Source of the DNA: Kiritimatiellia bacterium
GTDB taxonomy: Bacteria > Verrucomicrobiota > Kiritimatiellia > RFP12 > DVOR01
Length of the DNA stretch: 20,588 bases
Direction of reading: 5' to 3'
Assembly: GCA_017548245.1 (NCBI GenBank)
Contig: JAFYMU010000169.1
Span: 1 to 20,588, forward strand
The position numbers were made by a program, and so were the translations under genes. The notes beneath the pieces are model-generated. The model was not told the DNA's origin and ran no database searches. It saw only the letters and a program-made list of their open reading frames with translations. Within the stretch, counting starts at the first letter, position 1; each line of letters starts with the position of its first letter. Positions 5,986-15,096 of the stretch are shown here, one piece after another.

Positions 5986-8607
5986 ATGTTGAACTTTAAA
6001 GAGTTGGATACTCCGAGCTTGGTGAAGTGGTCGATTTTGGCCGCGTTGGTGGCATTTTCGTGCTACGTGACCTTCCCGGCAAAGGAAAAAATCCGTTTGG
6101 GTCTCGACCTCAAGGGTGGTACGAGCTTCACGGTGCAGATTGACGAAGCCAAGTTGGTGGAAGATTTGAAGGCTCAGAACTATGTGAAGGCCAAAATCGA
6201 CCCCGCTACCGCTACCGAAGAACAGCACGCCAAAATCGCTGAGCAGGCTAAGATTGAAGCTCAGAACACGATGACGGGCGCTGATGATTTGACGCTTGAA
6301 GTGTTGCGTAAGCGTATCGACGCAATCGGCACGAACGAACCGATTATTGCGAAGGGTAGCGAACACCGCATTTTGATTCAGATTCCTGGTGCTGACGCAG
6401 AACAGGCGCGCCTCGCTGAACAGTCGGTGAAGAGCGCCGCCTTCTTGGAATTCCGTTTGGTGCATAAGGACAATGACACCAAGGTGCGCGAAGTGATGGA
6501 TAGCACGCGTACGCCGGATGGTTTCGAACGTAGCACGTGCAATGGTCGCATCTGCTTCGTCCGTAGCGCAGAATACTCGAAGTTGGCTGAAGCCTCTGAC
6601 TTTGCTGTTAAGTTGGGCCGTTTCGCCGCTCCTTCGGCATTGTATGAATGCGTGATGGAAGAAATCGGCACCGATCCTGCAGGTCGTAAGGCCTATGTGC
6701 CGATGTTCGTCTCTCGTAGCCGCGAAGCAATCGTGGGCGGTGACACGGTGACGAGGGCTTATCCCGCCAAGAATCCGACCACGGGCCAGACGACCGTCTC
6801 GGTTGAATTTGACTCCGTTGGTACGCAGGCTTTCGCCAAGTTGACCGGCCGCTATGTGGGCCGCCAGTTGGCAATCGTGTTGGATGACATCGTGCACTCC
6901 GCACCGGTGTTGCGCTCCGAAATCTCCGATGGTCGTTGCGAAATCTTGGGTAACTTCACTTGGAAGACCGCTTCTGACCTCTCTGGCGTGTTGAATGCTG
7001 GTGCTTTGAAGGCTCCGATTCGCATCATTGAAACGCGTTCCGTGTCGCCGAGCTTGGGTGAAGAAGCCATCTCGAAGGGTACGCTTTCGGCCGCAATCGG
7101 TGTGCTCGCCGTCTTTGCGTTCATGTTGTACTACTACCTCTGCTGTGGTGTGGTGGCGAACATCGCTCTCTTGTTGAACATCATCCTCTGGCCCGCAGGC
7201 ATGATTGCCGCATCTGGCTTGATGAGCGTCTTCATCTCTGATGGCACGGGCAGCACCGCATTGGGTCAGCTCCCTGTGTTGACCTTGCCGGGTATCGCAG
7301 GTTTGGTGCTTTCGGTCGGTATGGCTGTGGACGCTAACGTGCTTATTTTCGAACGCATCCGCGAAGAATTCCGTTCGGGCAAGACCGTGAAGAGCGCTGT
7401 TGCCGCAGGTTATGACCGCGCCTTCTTGGCCATCTTCGACTCCAACCTCACCACCTTGATTACCGGTGTGATTCTCTTCATCTTCGGTTCGGGTCCGATC
7501 CGTGGTTTCGCTGTGACCTTGTGCGGTGGTATCATCATCTCGATGTTCACGGCGTTGGTTGTGACGCGCTTGATCTTCAATCTCGTGGCAAAGGACACCA
7601 CGAAGCCTTACAAGATGCAGCAGTGGGTCAAGGAAACCATTGACTTCGACTTCTTGCGTTGGGCTAAGCCTGCCGCAATCACCTCGGCCTCCATTATCGT
7701 GGTGACGCTCGGCATCTTCTTTGGCCGTGCGATTAAGAACCCCGCGAGCGTGATGGCTGTGGACTTCACCGGTGGTGTGGCATTGATTTACGAAGCAACG
7801 GATGCTACGGGCAACGTGATTCCGTTGGACACCGAAAAGGTGCGCGCGGTTGTGGCAAGCACGGGCGTGACCGACCAGACGGTGCAGAATACGATTGGTG
7901 AAAACGGCAAGACGCAGACCTTGGTGAAGACCTCCACTGTGAACTTGATGGTGAATGGTGCTGAAGAAGCTTCCGCCAACGTGATTGAAGCCGCTTTGGA
8001 CGCTGCTTATCCTGAATACAAGGTGAAGCTCGAAAGCAAGGACTTGGTTGGCTCTCAGATTGGTTCTGAATTGAAGAAGGACGCTACGTGGGCAGTCATC
8101 ATCTCCTTGATCTGCATCATCGTCTACGTCAGCTTGCGCTTCCAGTTCGGCTTTGCACTCGGTGGTGTGGTGGCATTGGCTCATGACGCCTTGATTACCT
8201 TGGGTATCTACACCTTCTTCGGTAACCAGGTGAGCTTGACCACGGTGGCCGCACTCTTGACGATTGTGGGTTACTCGATCAACGATACAATCGTGGTCTT
8301 TGACCGCATCCGCGAAGAAATGACGCGCGACGAAGAAACGCCGTTCCCTGCATTGGTGCGTAAGGCTTTGAATCAGACCTTGAGCCGCACCGTGTTGACG
8401 ACGCTCTCGACCTTGTTGCCGGTCTGCGCCCTCTACTTCTTCGGTGGCGCTGCAATGCACGACTTTGCGTTCGCACTCTTCATTGGTATGCTCGTGGGTA
8501 CCTATTCGACCCTCTTCATCGCTCCGATGGTGATGTTGGCTTGGTACCGTGGCAAGCGCCCGCGCAAGGCACTTCCGCTCGAAGCCGTCGTGGAACAGCA
8601 GCAATAA
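5986..8607 (+). CDS. secDF: Fused protein-export protein SecDF
   Basis: The 873-residue membrane protein uses the proton gradient to complete Sec-dependent export. The SecD half has a first helix at about residues 13-30, the P1 motif [10 protein letters not shown] (residues 37-46), a large periplasmic domain and a membrane block with [18 protein letters not shown], where Asp449 is the likely proton-relay residue. The SecF half starts at about residue 550; it carries [20 protein letters not shown] and [17 protein letters not shown] with Asp767. SecD and SecF are separate in E. coli but fused in Bacillus, Bacteroidota and several PVC bacteria. GGAG at 5974-5977 precedes the start. A tRNA gene begins 9 nt after the stop. 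Confidence 0.96.
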   Translation: MLNFKELDTPSLVKWSILAALVAFSCYVTFPAKEKIRLGLDLKGGTSFTVQIDEAKLVEDLKAQNYVKAKIDPATATEEQHAKIAEQAKIEAQNTMTGADDLTLEVLRKRIDAIGTNEPIIAKGSEHRILIQIPGADAEQARLAEQSVKSAAFLEFRLVHKDNDTKVREVMDSTRTPDGFERSTCNGRICFVRSAEYSKLAEASDFAVKLGRFAAPSALYECVMEEIGTDPAGRKAYVPMFVSRSREAIVGGDTVTRAYPAKNPTTGQTTVSVEFDSVGTQAFAKLTGRYVGRQLAIVLDDIVHSAPVLRSEISDGRCEILGNFTWKTASDLSGVLNAGALKAPIRIIETRSVSPSLGEEAISKGTLSAAIGVLAVFAFMLYYYLCCGVVANIALLLNIILWPAGMIAASGLMSVFISDGTGSTALGQLPVLTLPGIAGLVLSVGMAVDANVLIFERIREEFRSGKTVKSAVAAGYDRAFLAIFDSNLTTLITGVILFIFGSGPIRGFAVTLCGGIIISMFTALVVTRLIFNLVAKDTTKPYKMQQWVKETIDFDFLRWAKPAAITSASIIVVTLGIFFGRAIKNPASVMAVDFTGGVALIYEATDATGNVIPLDTEKVRAVVASTGVTDQTVQNTIGENGKTQTLVKTSTVNLMVNGAEEASANVIEAALDAAYPEYKVKLESKDLVGSQIGSELKKDATWAVIISLICIIVYVSLRFQFGFALGGVVALAHDALITLGIYTFFGNQVSLTTVAALLTIVGYSINDTIVVFDRIREEMTRDEETPFPALVRKALNQTLSRTVLTTLSTLLPVCALYFFGGAAMHDFAFALFIGMLVGTYSTLFIAPMVMLAWYRGKRPRKALPLEAVVEQQQ

Positions 8608-8616
8608 GCTTTTTTA

Positions 8617-8704
<88 letters not shown>

Positions 8705-8727
8705 ATTTTTAAAAGATTAACTTTTTT

Positions 8728-8764
8728 AAAACGCTTACTGTTAGATTACAGTAGGCGTTTTTTT
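8728..8764 (+). terminator. Intrinsic terminator after tRNA-Ser
   Basis: Left arm AAAACGCTTACTGT at 8728-8741 and right arm ACAGTAGGCGTTTT at 8748-8761 form a 14-bp stem with one U-G wobble and a 6-nt loop, ending in a T-run. It probably ends the yajC-secDF-tRNA transcript. Confidence 0.9.
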
Positions 8765-8876
8765 ATTGTCAACCATATAAAATATTAGAAACCGCAGCAT
8801 TAATAAATGATTCACTCAATCTTGAATTTGAAATCGTTATCCTGCTGTTTCATTGTAATCGTCAAAATCCGTTAAA

Positions 8877-8951
8877 ACATTCTTATTTATTCAAATCGGA
8901 ATGTGTTACAATACACTTCGGTTGTAAGAATGTATTGATTGTATCATTACA
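8877..8951. promoter_or_regulatory. Promoter and palindromic operator candidates upstream of the helicase gene
   Basis: An extended -10 (TG at 8904-8905, TACAAT at 8907-8912) lies between the inverted 9-mers ACATTCTTA (8877-8885) and TAAGAATGT (8925-8933). A third GAATGT half-site is at 8899-8904. A 21-bp palindrome follows: TGTATTGAT (8931-8939) and ATCATTACA (8943-8951), one mismatch, 3-bp centre. The palindrome sits between the expected transcription start and the start codon, where a bound repressor would block elongation or initiation. The whole gap is AT-rich, unlike the neighbouring genes. Confidence 0.5.
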
Positions 8952-8983
8952 TTGCAGTAGAAATTCGCTAGCAGGAGACGATA

Positions 8984-11900
8984 ATGGCTGAAGTTCGCGT
9001 TGAAAAGTGGAAACGGAATCTGCTTGATTTGTCGCTTCGAAATAGATTGCTGAATGTTAAGGATGGGAAGCACTTTCTTCCCTTGTCATGTAATGACATT
9101 GCCAAGTTAGAAGATTATTTATCGGCAAATAATACTATAAAGATTGAGACACCTCTCGCTCCAGCAGAATCTCAAAGACGATTAAGGGAAATTTATCGCG
9201 CAGGGCGTTTGGCAATTGAAGAGTTGGGGGTTAACTCCGTTTTTGTGGCGATTGGTTTTCTTGATTGGAATAAAGAACCGTCAGAAGAGATCTTCTATCG
9301 TGCCCCAATTCTGCTCGTCCCTGTTCGCTTGGAGCGTCAATCAGCATCAAGCGGTTATCGCATGGCGAGATTAGATGAAGAAACAAAATTAAATACCACT
9401 CTTGTAGCATTTCTCCGTGCTGAATTTGGAATAACAGTGCCAGAATTGGAACCATTACCAGAAGATGACTCTGGGGCAGATGTAGAAACCATTTTGACAA
9501 TGACATCCAATGCGGTCGCCGAGAAAGGATGGCGAGTTTCAGCAGAAGCGTCGCTTGGCTTCTTCTCGTTTGGCAAGATTTCACTTTGGCAAGATTTAAC
9601 ATCGAATCTAGAGGCGATGCGTCGGAATCCGCTTGTTGACCACTTGGTAAGCGGAGGTCAAATCTATGATGACGGCATCAAGGTATTCCCTCCAAATGAG
9701 ATTGCGACGCATTTGGACGCCACGAAATTATATTGTCCGTTGGGAGCAGATGCTTCGCAGTTGACCGCCATATTGTATTCTGAACTTGGAAAGTCCTTTG
9801 TTCTGCATGGGCCTCCAGGAACAGGTAAGTCGCAAACGATTACCAACATTATTGCGCATAATCTTGCACTTGGGCGACGTGTTCTTTTTGTTTCGGAAAA
9901 GAAAGCGGCGCTTGACGTTGTGTACAATCGTCTTCGTTCGGTTGGATTAGGGCCCTTTTGTCTTGAATTGCATTCAACGAAATCGGGTAAAGCTCAAGTC
10001 TTGTCACAGTTCGCTGAAGCACTCGCGGTCTCCTTGACTGGAGTCCCCTCCGGCCATCAAGGCGTGTGCACCTCTCTTATGGCGCAACGCAATGCTTTGG
10101 CTAAATATGTTCGGGCATTACATCACGTTTATCCGAATGGACGTTCAGCGTATGAACTTCTGTCACGTGCGATCGCTTCACATCCTGCGGCGAGTTCTAA
10201 TTTAGTGCAAGGAAAGACATTATCCCATACAGCCGAAGAGGTAACCGCGCTTGAGTCTGCCGTTTCTGCCCTTGCCATGGAATGGAAAAGCGTCGATGGT
10301 AATGCCTATCAGGCATTGTCCCCTGTTCGTATTTCGGAATGGACGCCAGAATTAGAAATGCGCGTCCGAACAGCCGCCGAGAGAATGGTGCAGGTGCTCG
10401 ACCAAGAAGCACCATTAGGATTAAAAGGACGTCTCAAACGTTTGTGGACAACCCTAATGCTCTGTCGATTAATCTCCTTTCCTTTCTTTGCACCAGCCAC
10501 TGAGGCTCGAAAAATGGCAGAGGACGTGTTGACGCATTTGCCTGAGCTTCGTCTTGTTTCGGCTTATAAAAAGAAACGGCTTGCAGTGAAGCGAAAGGGG
10601 CTAGAAAAGATTGTTGAGGCGATGGAGTCTGGCGCTATTAAAACGGATGATGTAGGGGACGTATTTGCAGATGCTTATGCGGCTAAAATGCTCTCCGATT
10701 TGCTTTCATCAGAAAAGGCCCTTGCATCGTTCTCTGGTTTGAGCCAAGACGAATTGATTCGCTCTTTCCGAGAGGCAGATGCCCTCTATTTGGAAACGGT
10801 GAAGGCGCAACTATTCGCGTTGCTTTCCGCGCGTCTTCCCGCGGGTCGAACAATGGACTGTCCTGAAATGTCGGAACTTGGGGTTCTTAAACGCGAGTGT
10901 GAAAAGAAGACCAGACACAAGCCTGTTCGTCAGTTACTTTCAGAGATTAAGGGGATTGCGTCGCGCTTGAAACCGTGCTTTTTAATGAGCCCATTGTCAG
11001 TTTCGCAATATTTGACACTCGACTTAGAACCCTTTGATTTGGTCATCTTTGACGAAGCCTCTCAAATCCCTGTGTGGGATGCGGTTGGTGTAATCGCACG
11101 TGGAAAGCAAGTGATTGTTGTCGGTGATCCCAAACAGATGCCACCGACTAACTTCTTCCAAAAAGGTGTGAGTGCGTCCGAAGAAGAGGAGATGGAAACC
11201 GTTGAAGATATGGAGAGCATTCTTGACGAGGCGCTGGCGCTTGGAATGCACGCTTCATTTTTGAATTGGCATTATCGTAGTCGACATGAATCGTTGATTG
11301 CGTTTAGTAATAAGCGTTACTACAAGGATGGGCTCAACACCTTCCCTGCGTCAGTAAATTCAGAACGACTCGGCGTGAAATTGCACATTGTAGCGGATGG
11401 TGTCTATGATGCAAGTAATACGCGAACGAATCGGCGTGAAGCCGAGGCTCTTGTAGACTGGTTGTTCTCAGAAGCCATCCGCGATGATTCACATCGCAGT
11501 TTTGGCGTTGTCACTTTTAGCATGGCTCAAAAGAACCTCATCGAGGATCTAATTGAGAAGCGCAGGGCAGAACACCCAGAGGTTGATGCCTTTTTTGACG
11601 AGAGCAAAGAGGATGCGTTTTTTGTCAAAAACCTTGAGAATGTACAAGGTGATGAGCGTGATGTAATCGTCTTTTCCATTTGTTACGCACCCGATCTTAA
11701 TGGTCATTTTGCCATGAATTTTGGACCACTGAATCGTCAGGGTGGAGAACGCCGCTTGAATGTTGCCGTAACTCGAGCACGTGAACAGGTTGTTGTTTTT
11801 TCGTCAATCCATGGTTCTCAGATTGATTTGCAACGGAGCAATGCGGTAGGCGTCAAACATTTACGCGAATTTTTAGAGTATGCCGAAAATAATGGCCAGA

Positions 11901-12550
11901 TGTCTTCATCGGATTCGAATCGCCTTGATGCAGGTGTAATGGCAGAAGTCGCTGAATTGTTGTCTAAACATGGTTATTCGTGTAAAGCACAGGTGGGCGC
12001 ATCTAATCGTAAGATTGATTTAGCGGTATATCGAGGTGCTGACGAGGGCAATGCGTGCGGCTTGCTGGGCATCCTTGGAGATGGCCCAGAGTATGGTTCT
12101 GATTTAACAGTACGTGACCGTGATTCGCTGCGCGTACAGATGTTACAGTCGCTAGGGTGGAATGTCTTTCGCCTTTGGAGTGTTGACTGGAGGCTTAATC
12201 GCGAACGTACCGAAAAACGTCTTTTAGAGACGCTTGAAAAGTTGGAAAAGGAGCCTAACGTATGCCTTCCAGCACAAATTGTAATCGCAAATGAGGTGAA
12301 AACACGCGCATTGCGCCCGATGCCGCTTGAAGATCTTCACATCGTAGTATCAAACGAGAAACGTGACCTAGAACGTGTTCCCATGGAAGAATTGAGACAA
12401 TTGCGTGATGAGATTGTAAAAACTTTTGGAAAATGTCCAAACGACGTGCTTTGTCGTGAAATGGTGCGTCGTCTTGGGTATAGCATATTGTCACAAAAGG
12501 CGCGCAAGATTCTTGAATTACGATTGGAAATGATGGAAGACGCGAAATAG
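8984..12550 (+). CDS. DUF4011-type superfamily 1 helicase with C-terminal nuclease-like domain
   Basis: The 1188-residue protein starts with the DUF4011 signature WKRNLLDLSLRNRLLNV. Walker A GPPGTGKS is at residues 276-283, DEAS (Asp690, Glu691) is motif II, and GDPKQMPPT, HYRSRHE (from His763) and NVAVTRARE (926-934) complete an SF1 helicase. Residues ~990-1065 resemble the Vsr/MTES-type nuclease fold found in this family (QVGASNRKIDLAV...RDRDSLR...GWNVFRLWSVDW), then a helical DUF3320-like tail. AGGAG at 8973-8977 supports the start. Such proteins are frequent in defence islands, and I recall, unverified, a single-gene antiphage system of this architecture named Hhe. Codon use differs from the neighbours, with TTA, TCA and CTA all present. 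No methylase or partner gene is nearby. It is somewhat shorter than many relatives. Confidence 0.85.
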   Translation: MAEVRVEKWKRNLLDLSLRNRLLNVKDGKHFLPLSCNDIAKLEDYLSANNTIKIETPLAPAESQRRLREIYRAGRLAIEELGVNSVFVAIGFLDWNKEPSEEIFYRAPILLVPVRLERQSASSGYRMARLDEETKLNTTLVAFLRAEFGITVPELEPLPEDDSGADVETILTMTSNAVAEKGWRVSAEASLGFFSFGKISLWQDLTSNLEAMRRNPLVDHLVSGGQIYDDGIKVFPPNEIATHLDATKLYCPLGADASQLTAILYSELGKSFVLHGPPGTGKSQTITNIIAHNLALGRRVLFVSEKKAALDVVYNRLRSVGLGPFCLELHSTKSGKAQVLSQFAEALAVSLTGVPSGHQGVCTSLMAQRNALAKYVRALHHVYPNGRSAYELLSRAIASHPAASSNLVQGKTLSHTAEEVTALESAVSALAMEWKSVDGNAYQALSPVRISEWTPELEMRVRTAAERMVQVLDQEAPLGLKGRLKRLWTTLMLCRLISFPFFAPATEARKMAEDVLTHLPELRLVSAYKKKRLAVKRKGLEKIVEAMESGAIKTDDVGDVFADAYAAKMLSDLLSSEKALASFSGLSQDELIRSFREADALYLETVKAQLFALLSARLPAGRTMDCPEMSELGVLKRECEKKTRHKPVRQLLSEIKGIASRLKPCFLMSPLSVSQYLTLDLEPFDLVIFDEASQIPVWDAVGVIARGKQVIVVGDPKQMPPTNFFQKGVSASEEEEMETVEDMESILDEALALGMHASFLNWHYRSRHESLIAFSNKRYYKDGLNTFPASVNSERLGVKLHIVADGVYDASNTRTNRREAEALVDWLFSEAIRDDSHRSFGVVTFSMAQKNLIEDLIEKRRAEHPEVDAFFDESKEDAFFVKNLENVQGDERDVIVFSICYAPDLNGHFAMNFGPLNRQGGERRLNVAVTRAREQVVVFSSIHGSQIDLQRSNAVGVKHLREFLEYAENNGQMSSSDSNRLDAGVMAEVAELLSKHGYSCKAQVGASNRKIDLAVYRGADEGNACGLLGILGDGPEYGSDLTVRDRDSLRVQMLQSLGWNVFRLWSVDWRLNRERTEKRLLETLEKLEKEPNVCLPAQIVIANEVKTRALRPMPLEDLHIVVSNEKRDLERVPMEELRQLRDEIVKTFGKCPNDVLCREMVRRLGYSILSQKARKILELRLEMMEDAK

Positions 12551-12608
12551 TAGTGCAGTAGCCTATATTCGCCATCTTTTTCATTTTCGTCTTAACCTTG
12601 CTTTATGA

Positions 12609-12614
12609 TATACT
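12609..12614 (+). promoter_or_regulatory. -10 element implying leaderless fumarase mRNA
   Basis: TATACT ends 8 nt before the ATG at 12623, so transcription would begin at or next to the start codon. An overlapping TATGAT at 12604-12609 would give a leader of only a few nt. No convincing -35 is seen, and no Shine-Dalgarno lies upstream of the ATG. Confidence 0.5.
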
Positions 12615-12622
12615 AACGTGCC

Positions 12623-13465
12623 ATGGACGTAGAAGCAAAAGTCTTAGATTTGATTCGTCGTACGGCGTGTGAATTGCCGTCGGATATTCTTGAAGCGCTT
12701 CAGGCTGCAAAAGAGCAGGAATATGAAGTGCCTGCACAATTAACATTGGACACAATCGCGCAAAATTGCGCCTTGGCTTGTCATCAGCATACACCCATGT
12801 GTCAAGATACGGGTACGTTGACCTTTTTCTGGAAGGTGCCCGCGGGGACTGCACAGCGTCCGCTCATCGAAGCCACCGCGGTTGCCGTTCGTCAAGCCAC
12901 GCAACGCGGTTGGCTGCGCAAGAACACAATTGATACGCTTTCGGGTGCTTCTGTGGATGATAATGTCGCAGAGGGCATTCCGGTTCATCACTTTGAAGAG
13001 GCTGATGTGGCCCATCCTGAAGTCACCTTGTTGTTGAAGGGTGGCGGCAGTGAGAATATGAGCTGCCAATATTCGTTGCCGGATGCGCGTTTAGGCGCTG
13101 GGCGTGACTTGGCAGGGGTGCGTGCATGCGTGTTGGATGCGGTCAATCGCATTCAAGGGCAGGGGTGTTCACCGGGTATTTTGGGCATTTGCATTGGCGC
13201 AGATCGTGCCGAGGGTTATGCCGTTGCCAAACAACAGCTCTTGCGTCGCTTGGATGATGTCGCTTCCAATCCCGTCCTAGCTGAATTAGAAGGCCGTCTC
13301 TTAACGGAAGCGAATACATTGGGTGTTGGCCCGATGGGTTTGGGCGGTAAAACAACGCTTTTAGGGGTGAAGATGGCGGCTCGGACGCGTCTTCCCGCTT
13401 CGTATTTTGTAACGATTGCTTATTGTTGCTGGGCGTGTCGTCGTCAGACCGCGATCTTGAATTAA
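12623..13465 (+). CDS. Class I fumarate hydratase, alpha subunit (TtdA/FumA N-terminal type)
   Basis: The 280-residue protein matches the alpha part of two-subunit class I [4Fe-4S] fumarases, which interconvert fumarate and malate. PMCQDTG holds cluster ligand Cys60. KGGGSENMSC (residues 139-148) and GCSPGILGICIG (Cys182, Cys190) carry the other conserved segments. The C-terminus, with GPMGLGGKTTLLGVK, is normal for the family. The beta subunit (~180-200 residues) is not downstream, where nadB follows at 10 nt; it must be elsewhere or upstream beyond the helicase. Tartrate dehydratase alpha is the main alternative. The start fits the family N-terminus but has no ribosome-binding site (see the -10 element). 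The last residues (YCCWACRRQTAILN) are cysteine-rich. Confidence 0.85.
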   Translation: MDVEAKVLDLIRRTACELPSDILEALQAAKEQEYEVPAQLTLDTIAQNCALACHQHTPMCQDTGTLTFFWKVPAGTAQRPLIEATAVAVRQATQRGWLRKNTIDTLSGASVDDNVAEGIPVHHFEEADVAHPEVTLLLKGGGSENMSCQYSLPDARLGAGRDLAGVRACVLDAVNRIQGQGCSPGILGICIGADRAEGYAVAKQQLLRRLDDVASNPVLAELEGRLLTEANTLGVGPMGLGGKTTLLGVKMAARTRLPASYFVTIAYCCWACRRQTAILN

Positions 13466-13475
13466 GGAGCAGCGC

Positions 13476-15089
13476 ATGCGGACAATTAACTGTGATTACC
13501 TGGTGGTAGGCTCTGGCCTTGCAGGCGCGATGGCCGCCATAGGCTTGGCCGCCCATGGTCGCGTTTTGTTGGTTACGAAACGGACGTTGGATGAGTCCAA
13601 CACGAATTATGCTCAAGGCGGCATTTCGTGTGTCATGGGTGAGGATGATACCTTTGATTTGCACTTGGCTGACACCTTAGACGCTGGCGCAGGGTTGTGC
13701 AACGAAGGGGTGGCGCGACGCATCATCGAGGCGGGTCCGCGTTGGATGAAGACGCTGATTGAGATGGGCGTGCCCTTCTCAAAGTCGGAAGATAGCAACT
13801 GCCCCGACGGCTTTGACCTGACACGCGAAGGCGGTCACACCCGTCGCCGCATCTTGCACGCAGGGGATATCACGGGTCGCGAGGTCGAACGCACGCTCGT
13901 GGCCAAGTTGAAGGCGACCAAACGTCTCCACGTCTGCGAAAACACCCTCTTAATTGATTTGGTCACCACGCGCTTCTTGCATGCTCCCTCCGAAGAGAAT
14001 CGTGTGGTTGGCGCGTACTTGTTGAGCACGGAAACGGGCGAAATCTGGGCCGTTCGCACGGGCGCTGTCATTTTGGCAACGGGTGGCTGCGGTAAGGTTT
14101 ACCAATACACTTGCAATCCCGACATTGCCACGGGCGATGGTGTTGCGGTGGCTTGGCGTGCGGGTGCTGAAATCCGCAATATGGAGATGGTGCAATTCCA
14201 TCCCACCTGCCTCTATCATCCCAAGGCTAAACGTTTCTTGATTAGCGAAGCGGTGCGTGGCGAAGGGGCTGAATTGGTGACGCGCGATGGCCAACCCTTC
14301 ATGCACAAGTACGACCCGCGTGGTTCGCTTGCACCGCGTGATATCGTTGCACGCGCCATTGACTCTGAGATGAAAAAGCGTGGCGACGCCTACTGCTGCT
14401 TGGATATCCGTCACAAGGGCGAAGCCTACTTGAAGGAACGCTTCCCTGCAATCTACGCCAAGTGTCTTGAATTCGGTATTGATATGGCCAAGGATTTGAT
14501 TCCGATTGTGCCTGCCGCGCACTATTGTTGTGGCGGTATCGCTGCCGATATGACGGGTAAAACCACCCTTCCGGGTTTGTATGCCATCGGCGAATGCGCC
14601 TGCACGGGCTTGCATGGTGCGAACCGTTTGGCGAGTAACTCACTCTTGGAAGCACTTGTCTGCGGTTGCGAATGTGCTCAGGCGCTCTGCAACGAACCCG
14701 TTCCCTCGGTTGAACATGTCACGGTGCCCGATTGGGTCTATGGCCACGCGGTGCCGACCGACGAAGCCGTCTTGGTTGCCCACAACTGGCAAGAGTTGCG
14801 CACCTGTATGTGGGACTATGTCGGCATTGTGCGTACCAACAAACGTCTCCAGCGCGCGTTGCGCCGCGTGCGTAACTTGCGCGAAGAGATTAATGCCTAC
14901 TACTTTGACTATCTCGTCACAGCAGACATCTTGGAATTGCGTAATATCGCTGATGTGGCCGAGATGATTATCACCTCGGCGATGGAACGTCGTGAAAGCC
15001 GCGGTTTGCATTATTCGCTCGACTATCCCGAACGTTTACGTATTGGTAAGGATACCAAGACGGTTCGCGCCCCTGAAAAAGAATGGTGA
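13476..15089 (+). CDS. nadB: L-aspartate oxidase
   Basis: The 537-residue flavoprotein oxidises L-aspartate to iminoaspartate, the first step of de novo NAD synthesis, with NadA as next enzyme (not in the window). The FAD-binding VVGSGLAGAMAA is at residues 10-21. NTNYAQGGIS, HAGDITGREVERTL, ATGGCGKVYQ, EMVQFHPTCLYHP, SEAVRGEGAEL and GLHGANRLASNSLLEALV are all family hallmarks of NadB within the succinate dehydrogenase/fumarate reductase superfamily. GGAG at 13466-13469 lies 6 nt before ATG and next to the fumarase stop, so the two genes form an operon. Fumarate can replace oxygen as electron acceptor in anaerobes, which gives the pairing a metabolic logic. Confidence 0.95.
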   Translation: MRTINCDYLVVGSGLAGAMAAIGLAAHGRVLLVTKRTLDESNTNYAQGGISCVMGEDDTFDLHLADTLDAGAGLCNEGVARRIIEAGPRWMKTLIEMGVPFSKSEDSNCPDGFDLTREGGHTRRRILHAGDITGREVERTLVAKLKATKRLHVCENTLLIDLVTTRFLHAPSEENRVVGAYLLSTETGEIWAVRTGAVILATGGCGKVYQYTCNPDIATGDGVAVAWRAGAEIRNMEMVQFHPTCLYHPKAKRFLISEAVRGEGAELVTRDGQPFMHKYDPRGSLAPRDIVARAIDSEMKKRGDAYCCLDIRHKGEAYLKERFPAIYAKCLEFGIDMAKDLIPIVPAAHYCCGGIAADMTGKTTLPGLYAIGECACTGLHGANRLASNSLLEALVCGCECAQALCNEPVPSVEHVTVPDWVYGHAVPTDEAVLVAHNWQELRTCMWDYVGIVRTNKRLQRALRRVRNLREEINAYYFDYLVTADILELRNIADVAEMIITSAMERRESRGLHYSLDYPERLRIGKDTKTVRAPEKEW

Positions 15090-15096
15090 GGCCACG

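Noticed and set aside
5551..8604. 1017-codon open frame on the minus strand
   Set aside because: It is codon-aligned antisense to yajC and secDF, whose identities are certain. Its translation is low in hydrophobic pattern and unlike any family; it results from codon bias.
12551..12608. Right attachment site copying the tRNA-Ser 3' end
   Set aside because: Only CGCCA plus T-rich sequence is shared near 12570, too short to support site-specific integration; no integrase is in the window.
14992..15096. N-terminal extension of the glycosyltransferase
   Set aside because: This part overlaps the end of nadB, and the glycosyltransferase fold begins at GTG 15097, which has its own ribosome-binding site.
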